64,000 bases of DNA from Paracoccaceae bacterium. GTDB lineage: Bacteria; Pseudomonadota; Alphaproteobacteria; Rhodobacterales; Rhodobacteraceae. Position 1 is the stretch's first letter, and each line of letters opens with the position of its first letter. The DNA lies in assembly GCA_014654775.1 (NCBI GenBank), contig JACVZW010000014.1, positions 1 through 64,000 of the forward strand, given 5' to 3'. The notes under the pieces were generated by a model. It saw nothing but the letters and a program-made list of their open reading frames with translations, was not told where the DNA came from and did no database searches. Both the position numbers and the translations under genes were made by a program. Positions 35,088 to 43,991 of the stretch are shown piece after piece.

Positions 35088-36305
35088 TTACGCCGGGGGG
35101 TGATTCCGGCAAGCCATTTGTGCGTTCAGTGCAGGAATCTGGCTTTCCTCCGGCGCTTCATCCAAGGCCAGCACGGGCAAAAGCGCGCGCAGCCCGTCAT
35201 GGTGCCGCCGCAGCCCGTATTCGAGATCGGAGAGGTGGAATCCTTCAAAGGATTGCGACTTCATCGACTCGTTCGACCAGATCGACAATTGCTGATCCTC
35301 GACCGAGGTGGCGCGGTCGATCCGCATCGCCAGATAGCGCGCCAACCGGGTTTCGCGGCTTTCATTCGCCCAGCGATAGGTACGGCCCGTCAGGCGGGTG
35401 TTGCCCACCGACAGGGGGATGTCCTGATAGAACTGCACCCCTTCCGGCGTCATCGAAAACACGATGCTGGGGAAGATGCCGTAATAGGTCCAGGCCTTTT
35501 GCAGATGCGGCGGCAGATCGGGGCGCTCGGGCGAATGCTTCACATATTGCCGGACCGACCAGCCCCGCCCCGGCGCATCGCCGTACCAGCCAATCGACAT
35601 CGACAGCCCGTTTTCCAGCTGATGGTCGCGATAGGTGCGCCCGTAAAGCTCCTGCAGCGCGGGATGGGCGAGGGCGACGTGATAGCCTTCGTTGTCCACG
35701 TCGCGGACGGATTTCCAGTTTACGGGAAGTTCGGTGGACCAGTCCGGTGTCTTGACCGGCAAAAGCTCGGTCATCCGATAGGCGGCGAAATCCCCGGCGA
35801 AGGGGGCCAGCAGATCAGCCACAGGCGGCTGCGGCCCCGGCTTGAATCGGATGAAGAGAAAGCCGTGCGCGATGGACAGCTCGATCGGTTTCAGCCCGAA
35901 CTGATCGCGGTTCATCTCGCCGAAGGTAGAGGGGCGGGCCGCCCCGCGCAGCGTGCCGTCAAGGTTATAGACCCAGCCGTGGAAAGGGCAGACGATGGCG
36001 CCCTTGCAGCTGCCCTCGGCCCCGTCCACCACCCGCGCACCACGGTGGCGGCAAAGGTTGTGGAAGGCCCGCACGACGCCATCCGCGCCGCGCATGACAA
36101 CGGCGCGTTCGCCCAGCAGGTCGAAGGACAGCCAGTCGCCCGGATCGGGGATGTCGCATTCATGGCCGACGATCTGCCAATGCGTGAGGAAAACCTCATC
36201 GCGTTCCAGATCGAAAAGCGCAGGCGAATGATAGGCCCAGGCGGGCAGGCCGCGACGGTCCCAATCATTCGGGACAGGCAGGGTGGCATAGGGCAGATCG
36301 GTCAT
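35088..36305 (-). CDS. Rieske non-haem iron oxygenase alpha subunit (first)
   Basis: A 405-residue oxygenase component. The [2Fe-2S] Rieske ligands are C85, H87, C106 and H109 (NLCRHRG, CPFHGW). The mononuclear iron histidines are H209 and H214 in NEGYHVALAHP, with D204 bridging. This pattern occurs in Rieske monooxygenases for carnitine, stachydrine and related N-methyl substrates as well as in aromatic ring hydroxylases. A reductase partner is needed and is not encoded nearby. It overlaps the second Rieske gene by four bases, so the pair probably act on successive intermediates. Confidence 0.88.
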   Translation of the reverse strand: MTDLPYATLPVPNDWDRRGLPAWAYHSPALFDLERDEVFLTHWQIVGHECDIPDPGDWLSFDLLGERAVVMRGADGVVRAFHNLCRHRGARVVDGAEGSCKGAIVCPFHGWVYNLDGTLRGAARPSTFGEMNRDQFGLKPIELSIAHGFLFIRFKPGPQPPVADLLAPFAGDFAAYRMTELLPVKTPDWSTELPVNWKSVRDVDNEGYHVALAHPALQELYGRTYRDHQLENGLSMSIGWYGDAPGRGWSVRQYVKHSPERPDLPPHLQKAWTYYGIFPSIVFSMTPEGVQFYQDIPLSVGNTRLTGRTYRWANESRETRLARYLAMRIDRATSVEDQQLSIWSNESMKSQSFEGFHLSDLEYGLRRHHDGLRALLPVLALDEAPEESQIPALNAQMACRNHPPA

Positions 36306-37438
36306 GGACGATCCTCCATTTCGGACAGAATCCAGCGGTGGAAATTGTGAATCTCGTATTCCTCGGGCATCAGCCGCGCGGCGGTGAAAGAGGGGGAGCG
36401 CATGCCGCGCTGGTTCATCTCCGCCGCCGCGCCGTCCTGTTCCAGCACGGTGATGGCAAAGGCCGCAACGGCAGCAGGGTCGATACCGGGCAACGCGTCG
36501 GGGGCGAAATGCCATTCGACGATCAGGCGGGTGCGTTCGGGCGCAATCGGTTCGATCCGGACGGAGCGGACGTAATCCGCATGGGCCACGACATAGGCCG
36601 TGGGCCAAAGCGTGACGAAGGTATAGCCCGCCGCGCGTTCGGCATCGCTCAGCCCGGGGAAGGGGGGCGCGCAGAGCGTGCCGTCGGGCGTCCATGTCTG
36701 GGCACCGGGGCGCAAGTTGGGCTGGGCCGGCTGGCCGGGTTGCCAATCATGCGCCTCGGTCACGCCCATGATACCGCGCCCATAGACGGGGACCATGTCG
36801 CAAAGCTCGGGGTGAATGCCCGGGCAGTGCAGGCATTCGGAATAGTTTTCCCAAAAGGTCTTCCAGTTGCAGGCCAGCTCCGCCTGCCAGCGGTGCCCGG
36901 TGACAAGGCCGTCCATCGGCCAGTTGTCCAGCGTGGACAGCGGCACATCGGCATGAAGGGGCGGGGGATCCTTGGCCAGCGACAGGAAAAGGAAACCGTT
37001 CCAGACCTGCGCCGCCACGGGCCGCAACCCATGCGCGTCACGGTCGAAATCCTCTGTCGGGCGGGCATGTCCGGTGGCGACCAGATGCCCGTCCTCGGCC
37101 GCAAAGGCAAAGGCGTGATAGGGGCAGCGGATCAGGCGACCGATCTCTTCCACCTCGGCCAGACAGAGTTCCGACCCACGATGAGGGCAGGAATTGTGAT
37201 AGGCGGACAGGGCGCCCTCTGCCGTTCGCGCCACGATCACCGGGGCATGGCCCACTGTGACGCGCCGCATCGTGCCGGGGGCGAAGTCAGACAGCCGCCC
37301 CGCCATGATCCAATGGCGGGCAAAGATCGTGGCCATTTCGCGCGCCTGCCAATCGGCGTCCATATAGGCCGCGCGCGGCAGCCCCTCGGGGCAATGCCCA
37401 AGGCGGGGGGAAAGCGGGTGGCGGTCTTCCTGTCCCAT
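36302..37438 (-). CDS. Rieske non-haem iron oxygenase alpha subunit (second, GbcA-like)
   Basis: A 378-residue oxygenase component distinct from its neighbour. Rieske ligands are C84, H86, C105 and H108 (CPHRG, CPYHAF). The mononuclear site is ENYSECLHCPGIHPEL, with H204 and H209. The E-N-Y-x-E-C-x-H-C-P pattern is that of glycine betaine monooxygenase GbcA and similar N-demethylating enzymes, which release formaldehyde from a quaternary amine. Its start shares one base with the stop of the GcvT-like gene. No ferredoxin reductase gene (GbcB-like) lies in the window. Confidence 0.88.
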   Translation of the reverse strand: MGQEDRHPLSPRLGHCPEGLPRAAYMDADWQAREMATIFARHWIMAGRLSDFAPGTMRRVTVGHAPVIVARTAEGALSAYHNSCPHRGSELCLAEVEEIGRLIRCPYHAFAFAAEDGHLVATGHARPTEDFDRDAHGLRPVAAQVWNGFLFLSLAKDPPPLHADVPLSTLDNWPMDGLVTGHRWQAELACNWKTFWENYSECLHCPGIHPELCDMVPVYGRGIMGVTEAHDWQPGQPAQPNLRPGAQTWTPDGTLCAPPFPGLSDAERAAGYTFVTLWPTAYVVAHADYVRSVRIEPIAPERTRLIVEWHFAPDALPGIDPAAVAAFAITVLEQDGAAAEMNQRGMRSPSFTAARLMPEEYEIHNFHRWILSEMEDRP

Positions 37439-38622
37439 CAGAACCTCGCCGGGGGGGTAAGCGTGCGGCGGGCGGGGGTGTAGAAGGGACGGTCCACCAC
37501 CCGGGCGCGCATCATCATCTTGGCATAATGCAACTCGCGCAGCGCATAGATTTCGGCCCAAAGATCGGGGCTTTTCACCAGATCGGCGCGCAACTGCGCC
37601 AGCGCGATGTTTCGTTTCAGCGTGGGCGACCAGCAGGCCCCCGTCACCACGCCCGCCTCATGCTTTTGCGCGCGGTACAGGATCGCGCCATCGGCGGGGA
37701 TGTTGCCGTCAATCTCAAGCCCGACGAAGGCCCAGTCCGGCCCCTTGGCGCGCTGTTTCATCAGCGCGTTGCGCCCGGTGAAGGCGCCCTTCTCCCAATC
37801 GATCAGCCAGCCAAGCCCCATGTCGAGCGGGGTTCGAAGCCGATCCTCGCGCAGGCAGACATGGGCGGGGATGAAATCATAGCCCGTGATGATGAACCCC
37901 GCCTCCAGCCGCGCGATGTTCAGCGCGTCAGACCCGATCGGGCGCAGGCCGTGCAATGCGCCCGCCTGCATCAGATGATCCCAAAGCGGCAGGGCAAGGT
38001 CCGGCGTCGTCCAAAGCTCGTATCCCAGATCGCCGGTGAACCCGGTGCGCGAGATCATCAGGCGCCCCATGCCGAAGGGCACCTCCATCATGCGGAAGGG
38101 TTTCAGGGCGTCGATGTCAACGCCCGCGCGGCGCAGGATTTCGGCCGAGGTCGGGCCTTGCAGGGACAGGGCAGCGATCTCCTCTGTCTCTTCCGTGACC
38201 GTCACGTCAAAGCCATGCGCGCTGTCCAGAAGCCAAGGCAGGTGGCGTTCCTGACAGCACAGGCGAAAACGCGTCTCGGTCAGACGAAACAGCGTGCCGT
38301 CATCCAGCAGATGCCCCGCATCATCGCACCAGACGGTGTACTGCACCGACCCCACGCGCAGCTTGGCCACGTTGCGGGGCGTGAGGCGGTCAAGAAAGGC
38401 CACCGCATCCGGGCCTTCGATCCGATATTTGATCATCGGGCACAGGTCGTAGACCGAAGCGGTATTGCGGATGGCCGAATGCTCCATCGCAAGGTCTTCG
38501 AAGGTGGTAACGGTGCGATAGCCGCCCCAGTTCGCCCAAGCATGCGTCTTGCAGGCGGCTTCGGTCCGGGCGTGGAAGGGCGTGGGCAGAAGCGGGGTTT
38601 CGTAATGGCGCAGGTCGTTCAT
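37438..38622 (-). CDS. GcvT-fold, tetrahydrofolate-type aminomethyltransferase/demethylase
   Basis: A 394-residue protein of the aminomethyltransferase fold. The core YTVWCDDAGHLLDDGTLFRL (95-114) carries the acidic catalytic residue, D107 or D108, equivalent to the GcvT aspartate, and GFTGDLGYELW (about 207-217) with GLGWLIDWEKGAFTGR (about 280-295) are typical. Relatives are glycine cleavage T-protein, the demethylase domains of dimethylglycine and sarcosine dehydrogenases, DMSP demethylase DmdA and LigM-type O-demethylases. Here it probably transfers a methyl group or formaldehyde equivalent to tetrahydrofolate. No FAD domain is fused to it; the adjacent flavoproteins may do that job. Confidence 0.85.
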   Translation of the reverse strand: MNDLRHYETPLLPTPFHARTEAACKTHAWANWGGYRTVTTFEDLAMEHSAIRNTASVYDLCPMIKYRIEGPDAVAFLDRLTPRNVAKLRVGSVQYTVWCDDAGHLLDDGTLFRLTETRFRLCCQERHLPWLLDSAHGFDVTVTEETEEIAALSLQGPTSAEILRRAGVDIDALKPFRMMEVPFGMGRLMISRTGFTGDLGYELWTTPDLALPLWDHLMQAGALHGLRPIGSDALNIARLEAGFIITGYDFIPAHVCLREDRLRTPLDMGLGWLIDWEKGAFTGRNALMKQRAKGPDWAFVGLEIDGNIPADGAILYRAQKHEAGVVTGACWSPTLKRNIALAQLRADLVKSPDLWAEIYALRELHYAKMMMRARVVDRPFYTPARRTLTPPARF

Positions 38623-40130
38623 CGGTCCGCCTCCATCGCCAGCGCGGCGTTCCATCCGGGCGTGCCCGAAACGCCACCGCCGGGGTTGCAGCCTGCGGAG
38701 GCCAGCCACAGCCCCGCGATGGGCGTGCGATATTGCGCGATGCCGGGCAGGGGTCGCAGGAACAGCATCTGTTCGACGCTGAGTTCCCCCGCATGCCAAT
38801 TGCCGCCGGGAAGGCCGGTTTCCGCTTCGATGTCATAGGGCATGCGCAGGCACGCTTCGGTGACCTTCGCGCCGATACCAGGGGCATGGCGTTCCAATTG
38901 CAAAAGGCAGGCCGCCAGCATCGCGGCGCGGGCGGCGGTGCAGTCCTTCGGCGCATGGGGCGCGTATTGCACGATGGCCGACAGGCGGTGCAGGCCATCG
39001 GGCGCGGGGGTGCGGGCGGTGGGGATCAGGATTTCCATCACCGGTTCCTCCGGCACCTCGCCGTATTTCACCGGGTTGAAGGCGCGTTCGACATGGTGCT
39101 CCGACGGCGCGATCAGCAGGCGATGCGTAGGGTCAGCCCCCCGGAAATCGGGCAGGGCGGACAGCGTCAGGTCCAACCGTGCCGCGCCACCCCGCGCCTT
39201 CTGCAGCCGGGCACGTGTATAGAGACCGTTGTCCAGATGCCGCGGCCCTACCAGAGACATCAGCGTGGTCTTGGGGGCGAGGGCCGAGACGATGCGCCTC
39301 GCCGCGATCTGTTCCCCGCTGGTCAGCGTCACGCCCGTGGCGGTGCCATCCGCCACGTCGATCCGTTCCACGCGGGCATTGCAGCGCAGGGTGACACCAG
39401 CGGCCGTCGCCGCTTTGACCATCGCCGCCGCCAACGCAGGCATCCCGCCTTCGGGCAGGCCAAGCGCGCCCTGCCGCCCCTCCGTTTGGCCCGACAGGCG
39501 ATAAAGCCACGGCAGCACGGAATTGGGCGACCGGGGGCCAAGCCACGAGCCGAGCGTCGCATCAAAGGCCAGCGCCCCTTTCAGAAGAGGCGAGCGAAGC
39601 TCGTCATCCAGCAGGTCGAAGACATTGGTGAGGAAGATACGACCCAGTTCACGGAACTCTGCCGCGCCCATCATCCGCGCCTTCAGCCCGATCATGGCCA
39701 GTTTCAACAGCGGGTTCTTCGGATCGGCAGCCGGACGCGGCGGCGTCATCGCGTTCAGGGGCGCAAGCACGGCAGCAAAGCGCAGAAGGCGCGCGCGCAA
39801 CTCCGCCCATGCGGCGATATCAGCAGGGTCAACAGCACCCGACAGGCGTTCGCCCAGAACCCCCTCCATCCGCAGATGGTTGCCATCGGCGGCCAGCGCG
39901 GTGGTGGGCAACGCGGTCGTCGCCCATCTCAGCCCATGCCGCGCAAGGTCCATCCCTTCGGCCACCCGTGGGTCAAGGTTATAGGACAGATGCGCCAGCG
40001 CCGCCGCCCCGCCCCCCGGCACGGCCCCCGCCTCCAGCACAAGGACCGACGCCCCGCCCTTGGCCAGCCGATGCGCGGCGGCAAGGCCATTGGGGCCCGC
40101 GCCGATGACGATGGTGTCAAACGATGGCAT
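38619..40130 (-). CDS. CrtI-like NAD(P)/FAD-dependent oxidoreductase (second)
   Basis: A 503-residue flavoprotein with the N-terminal Rossmann motif VIGAGPNGLAAAHRLAKGG (7-25) and a C-terminal FAD-binding closure GCNPGGGVSGTPGWNAA (near 478-494). The fold is that of phytoene desaturase/polyamine oxidase-like amine oxidoreductases. Carotenoid synthesis genes are absent, so oxidation or isomerisation of an amine-containing intermediate is more likely. It is a paralogue of the next gene, and the pair may form a heterodimer. It overlaps the GcvT-like gene by four bases and the other flavoprotein by 14. Confidence 0.82.
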   Translation of the reverse strand: MPSFDTIVIGAGPNGLAAAHRLAKGGASVLVLEAGAVPGGGAAALAHLSYNLDPRVAEGMDLARHGLRWATTALPTTALAADGNHLRMEGVLGERLSGAVDPADIAAWAELRARLLRFAAVLAPLNAMTPPRPAADPKNPLLKLAMIGLKARMMGAAEFRELGRIFLTNVFDLLDDELRSPLLKGALAFDATLGSWLGPRSPNSVLPWLYRLSGQTEGRQGALGLPEGGMPALAAAMVKAATAAGVTLRCNARVERIDVADGTATGVTLTSGEQIAARRIVSALAPKTTLMSLVGPRHLDNGLYTRARLQKARGGAARLDLTLSALPDFRGADPTHRLLIAPSEHHVERAFNPVKYGEVPEEPVMEILIPTARTPAPDGLHRLSAIVQYAPHAPKDCTAARAAMLAACLLQLERHAPGIGAKVTEACLRMPYDIEAETGLPGGNWHAGELSVEQMLFLRPLPGIAQYRTPIAGLWLASAGCNPGGGVSGTPGWNAALAMEADR

Positions 40131-41730
40131 AGGCGTCGCTCATATGGTCAACGGGCTGGCGCAGGTCGCGCAGCACCTCGCGCGCCGCGTTCCTTCCCGG
40201 CGCGCCCATCACGCCCCCGCCCGGATGGGTGGAAGACCCGCAGATCCACAGATCCTTCACCGGGGAACGGTAATTGGCATAGCCCGGCACGGGGCGGTTG
40301 AAGAACATCTGGTCAAAAGTCAGCTCGCCCTGGAAGATATTGCCTTCGGTCAGGCCCACCTCTGCCTCCAACTCGCGCGGGGTGCGCACCTCGACATGCA
40401 GGATCAGGTCGCGGAAACCGGGGGCATAGGCCTCGATCTGGTCGATGCAGGTCTTGGCAAAAGCGTCGCGGTCGGCATCCGTCCACGGCTTCCCTTCGAT
40501 CTGGGGCGGGGCGTATTGCACGAAGCAGGACATGAAATGCTTGCCCGGCGGCGTCATCGTCGGGTCGATCATCGTGGGGATCATCACATCTTGGAACGGA
40601 TGGCGGCTGAAGCGTCCCGCCTTCCAATCATCATAGGCGCGTTCCATCTGGTCGATCGTATCGGTGAAATGCAGATCGCCCTTGATGTTGGGCGCCCCCT
40701 CCGGCAGCGCGGTGAAGCGCGGCACCCCATCCAGCGCAATGTTCAGCTTGCCAGACGATCCACGGGTCTTGAACCGCTCCACCCGTTTCACGAAATCGGC
40801 GGGCAGTTCCTTGCGGTCGACATGGCCAAGGAAGGTGCGGCGGACATCCATGTTCGACAGCACGCGGCGGGCCGAAATCTCATCCCCATTGGCCAGCACC
40901 ACGCCCGTCGCGCGCCCGCCACTGATGCGCACCTCCTGCACCCCCACGCCCGCGCGGATCTCGCCCCCCGCGGCGCGGAAACTGTCGGCCAGCGCGCGGG
41001 TGATCGATCCCATGCCGCCCCGCGCATAGCCCCATGCGCCCACGTTCCCGTCCACATCCCCCATCGCATGATGCAGCAGGACATAGGCCGTCCCCGGCGA
41101 CATCGGCCCCAACGCCGTGCCGATGATCGACCCCACAGCCTGATAGGCCTTCACCGCCGGGTTCTCGAAATACTCGTCCAGAAAATCGGCAATCGACATG
41201 GTCCAAAAGCGCAGCATGTCACAAAGCGCGGCTTCGGACTGCCCGGTGATCTGGCGGCCAAGCCAAAGAAGCTCCGACAGGTCGCGCGGGTGGAAACTGG
41301 CCAGATCGGGCGGGCGACGCATCAGCATGGGCCGGATCAGGCGGCAGTTCCGCAGGATGTCGCGGGCATAGCGGTCATAGGCCTCGGCATCCCGGCGGGA
41401 ATGGCGGGCGATCTCGCGGCGGTTCGATTCATGGTCGCGGAACATGCCCAGATAGCCGCCGTCGCGGGTCATCAGCGCGCCACCCTCATAGGGCAGGATC
41501 TGCAACCCGTGGCGCGGCAGATCGAGATCGCGCATGATCTCGGGCCGGAACAGGCTGCTGACATAGGAACAGTTGGAATAGGTGAAACCGGGGTAAAGCT
41601 CGCGGCTGACCGCAGCGCCGCCGATCCAGTCGTTCTTTTCCACGATGACGGTCTTCAGGCCCGCCCGCGCCAGATAGCAGGCGGCGACAAGGCCATTATG
41701 CCCCGCCCCGATGACGACGGCATCATACAT
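40117..41730 (-). CDS. CrtI-like NAD(P)/FAD-dependent oxidoreductase (first)
   Basis: A 537-residue flavoprotein, paralogous to its neighbour. The FAD-binding motif is [19 protein letters not shown] (6-24), and the C-terminus has [17 protein letters not shown] (near 503-519). A middle stretch [12 protein letters not shown] (about 229-240) is also shared with the CrtI/CrtO-like group. Its start overlaps the aminotransferase stop by eight bases and its end overlaps the second flavoprotein by 14 bases. The function is unknown beyond flavin-dependent oxidoreduction. Confidence 0.83.
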   Translation of the reverse strand: MYDAVVIGAGHNGLVAACYLARAGLKTVIVEKNDWIGGAAVSRELYPGFTYSNCSYVSSLFRPEIMRDLDLPRHGLQILPYEGGALMTRDGGYLGMFRDHESNRREIARHSRRDAEAYDRYARDILRNCRLIRPMLMRRPPDLASFHPRDLSELLWLGRQITGQSEAALCDMLRFWTMSIADFLDEYFENPAVKAYQAVGSIIGTALGPMSPGTAYVLLHHAMGDVDGNVGAWGYARGGMGSITRALADSFRAAGGEIRAGVGVQEVRISGGRATGVVLANGDEISARRVLSNMDVRRTFLGHVDRKELPADFVKRVERFKTRGSSGKLNIALDGVPRFTALPEGAPNIKGDLHFTDTIDQMERAYDDWKAGRFSRHPFQDVMIPTMIDPTMTPPGKHFMSCFVQYAPPQIEGKPWTDADRDAFAKTCIDQIEAYAPGFRDLILHVEVRTPRELEAEVGLTEGNIFQGELTFDQMFFNRPVPGYANYRSPVKDLWICGSSTHPGGGVMGAPGRNAAREVLRDLRQPVDHMSDAYAIV

Positions 41731-43087
41731 GGGCCGGTTCCCCGGCCGCCTCGGCCGCCAGATCCTCCAGCGTCAGGTCGACGGCGGTTTCCACCGCGCG
41801 CAGCGTGTCGGTCAGGCAGGTCGGATCCAAACCATGCGCCTCGCACATGAACCATGGTTCGCGGCTGTCGGGTTCGCAGATGATGCCCAGATCGTGCAGG
41901 TAATGCGCCATCCGGTCGTAAAAGCTGTAATCCGACGTCTTCCACGCGCGATAATTGTCGGGCGGTTCCGGCGCGAAGAACAGGCCGAACATCGACGGAT
42001 GGCCGGAAAACGAATGCACGATCCCCCGCGCATTCAGAATGGCCGAAATGCCCGCCTTCAGCCTTTCGCCATAGCTGGCCAAAGTCTCCAACGCCGGGGT
42101 TTCGTCAAGGATGCGCAGGCATTCCTCGGCTGCGGCAAGGCTGACGGAATGAGCGGTATAGGTGCCGCCATGGCTCGCCCCGCCATAGCGGAAGGATCGC
42201 ATCACCTCTTCCCGGCCTGCGACGACGGCGATGGGATAGCCGTTCGCCACGGCCTTGGCGAAGGTGGTGATGTCGGGCGTCACGCCAAGGATGCCCTGAA
42301 TACCGCCCTTGCCAACGCGGAAGCCCGACTTCACCTCGTCGATAATCAGCATCACACCGTAACGGGTGCAAAGCTCGCGCGCGAGGCGAACGTATTCGGC
42401 ATTCGCCATGATCGAACAGCAATTGCCTTGGATCGGTTCGATCAGCATCGCGGCCAATTGATTGCCATGGCGGCGAAAGACATCTTCCAGCCGCTGCAGA
42501 TCGTTCATCGGCGTCAGATGGGCAAGGCTGCGGACGGTGGGCGGGATGCCCTTGCCATAGGGCACGACCTCGGGGTCGGCATTGCCGCCCTGCTGCCAGC
42601 CTTCGACATCGGCCTGCCACATCGCGGCATCGAACAGGCCGTGATAGCCACCCTCCACCAGCAGATAGGATTCCCGCCCCGTATGGGCGCGGGCAAGGCG
42701 CAGGGCGGCCATCACCGCCTCGGTCCCCGAATTGGAAAAGCGCACCAGTTCGGCGGCAGGCACCATCTTGGCGATCCGGTCCGCGACGATCAACTCGCGC
42801 TCGGTCGACAGGGCGAAGACGCCGCCCACCTCCATCCCCTTGCGGGCGGCGGCATCCACCCGATCATCGGCATAGCCAAGGATCGCAGGGCCATAGCCGA
42901 GGCGGTAGTCGACATAGCAATTGTCGTCGATATCCCATGTCCGCCCGCCCTTCCCGCGCGCGACATAGATCGTCCGATCCTCGCCCCAATAGCGGAAGGT
43001 GGAGGATACGCCCAAAGGCAGCCGCTTCACGGCGCGTTGGAACTGGGCGTTGGATTTGGTCAGGGTGCGCCGGGGCCGGAGGGTCAT
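41723..43087 (-). CDS. Class III PLP aminotransferase (glutamate-1-semialdehyde aminomutase-like)
   Basis: A 454-residue PLP enzyme of the HemL-like branch of class III aminotransferases. PLP contacts are in SNSGTEAVMAALRLARA (118-134), IIDEV (D250), and the Schiff-base lysine K278 in FAKAVANGYP. It is longer than HemL (about 430) and clustered with catabolic genes, so it is probably an amino- or amine-transaminase of the pathway. It is the first gene of the 13-gene operon. The upstream dyad at 43127-43146 lies 40 bases before the ATG, where a repressor would block transcription. Confidence 0.88.
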   Translation of the reverse strand: MTLRPRRTLTKSNAQFQRAVKRLPLGVSSTFRYWGEDRTIYVARGKGGRTWDIDDNCYVDYRLGYGPAILGYADDRVDAAARKGMEVGGVFALSTERELIVADRIAKMVPAAELVRFSNSGTEAVMAALRLARAHTGRESYLLVEGGYHGLFDAAMWQADVEGWQQGGNADPEVVPYGKGIPPTVRSLAHLTPMNDLQRLEDVFRRHGNQLAAMLIEPIQGNCCSIMANAEYVRLARELCTRYGVMLIIDEVKSGFRVGKGGIQGILGVTPDITTFAKAVANGYPIAVVAGREEVMRSFRYGGASHGGTYTAHSVSLAAAEECLRILDETPALETLASYGERLKAGISAILNARGIVHSFSGHPSMFGLFFAPEPPDNYRAWKTSDYSFYDRMAHYLHDLGIICEPDSREPWFMCEAHGLDPTCLTDTLRAVETAVDLTLEDLAAEAAGEPAHV

Positions 43088-43126
43088 GCGGGACTCGCGG
43101 TGTTGTGATGCCCAAGGCTGGCATTC

Positions 43127-43146
43127 GACTGACTGAGTTGTCAATC
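43127..43146. promoter_or_regulatory. Candidate TetR operator, GACTGAC-N6-GTCAATC
   Basis: An imperfect dyad (6 of 7 base pairs) in the 163-base divergent region between the aminotransferase and TetR genes. TGAC-N6-GTCA is exact at its core. Its position 40 bases from the operon start and about 105 bases from the regulator start suits a site controlling both directions. Confidence 0.5.
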
Positions 43147-43250
43147 AATTCTTTTCCCCAGCAGCTTTCTGCGATACGATCCCCCTTGTCTTGCGGGCCT
43201 TGGCCGCCGACATGTGTCCCGACCGAACCCTGTGCCGTGAAAGGTGTCCC

Positions 43251-43895
43251 GTGACCGAACCCGCCCTTCAGACCGACCCACGCCCGCCCCGCACCCTCAG
43301 CAAGGATGCGCGGCGCACGCAGCTGATCGAGGCGACGATCAGCACGATGGCCGAATTCGGCTATTCCCGCACCACGCTGACGGCGGTGGCGCGGCGGGCA
43401 GGGCTGTCTCATGGGCTGGTGCTGTTCCACTTCCACACGAAGGAAAACCTGCTGTCCGAAACGCTGGATCACCTGTCGGCCGAGTATCGCGCCAACTGGC
43501 AGGCGGCGCTGGCTTCGGCCGGGGATCGGCCCGAAGCACAGCTCGAGGCGCTGGTGCGCGCCGATTTCAACCTGTCGATCTGCACCCGCGACCGTCTGGC
43601 CGCCTGGTGCGCCTTCTGGGGCGAAAGCCAAAGCCGCCCCATCTATCAGGCCCGCTGCGGATCGAATGACGATCATTACAACCAGATGCTGGAAGGCATC
43701 TGCGCTCGGATGAACACGGTGCATGGCTATGCCCATGACCCGGCGCGCGTGTCGCGGCTGATCCGCATCTCCATCGAAGGGGTCTGGCTCGACCTGATGA
43801 CGATGGCCACGCCCTACCCGACCCAAGAGGCGATGGCGACGGTCTGGCTGGGTCTCTCTGCGCTCTATCCTCGGCACTTCCAGACGCGGCCCTGA
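43251..43895 (+). CDS. TetR-family regulator (BetI-like)
   Basis: A 214-residue one-component repressor. The HTH (about 35-70) reads SRTTLTAVARRAGLSHGLVLFHFHTKENLL. The C-terminal ligand domain has the BetI/TetR_C_6 feel (CAFWGESQSRPIYQ, IRISIEGVWLDLM). BetI represses choline-glycine betaine genes, which fits the methylamine theme of the divergent operon. GTG 43251 preceded by AAAGGTG is preferred over a TTG at 43191. It probably represses both the 13-gene operon and itself, releasing them when the pathway substrate is present. Confidence 0.87.
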   Translation: MTEPALQTDPRPPRTLSKDARRTQLIEATISTMAEFGYSRTTLTAVARRAGLSHGLVLFHFHTKENLLSETLDHLSAEYRANWQAALASAGDRPEAQLEALVRADFNLSICTRDRLAAWCAFWGESQSRPIYQARCGSNDDHYNQMLEGICARMNTVHGYAHDPARVSRLIRISIEGVWLDLMTMATPYPTQEAMATVWLGLSALYPRHFQTRP

Positions 43896-43991
43896 TCCGC
43901 AGGCGCACCCGCCCCCCGCCGATCGCATCTGGAGAATTCGCCCCGCATCTGTGAAGAACGGTCCGGACAGGATGCCGCGCCGAAAGGGTGG

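Noticed and set aside
37438-38622. Naming the GcvT-like gene dmdA because a DMSP-lyase-like cupin is in the operon
   Set aside because: The motif region fits the wider aminomethyltransferase family, and two Rieske oxygenases point to N-demethylation. No DmdA-specific feature could be confirmed by eye.
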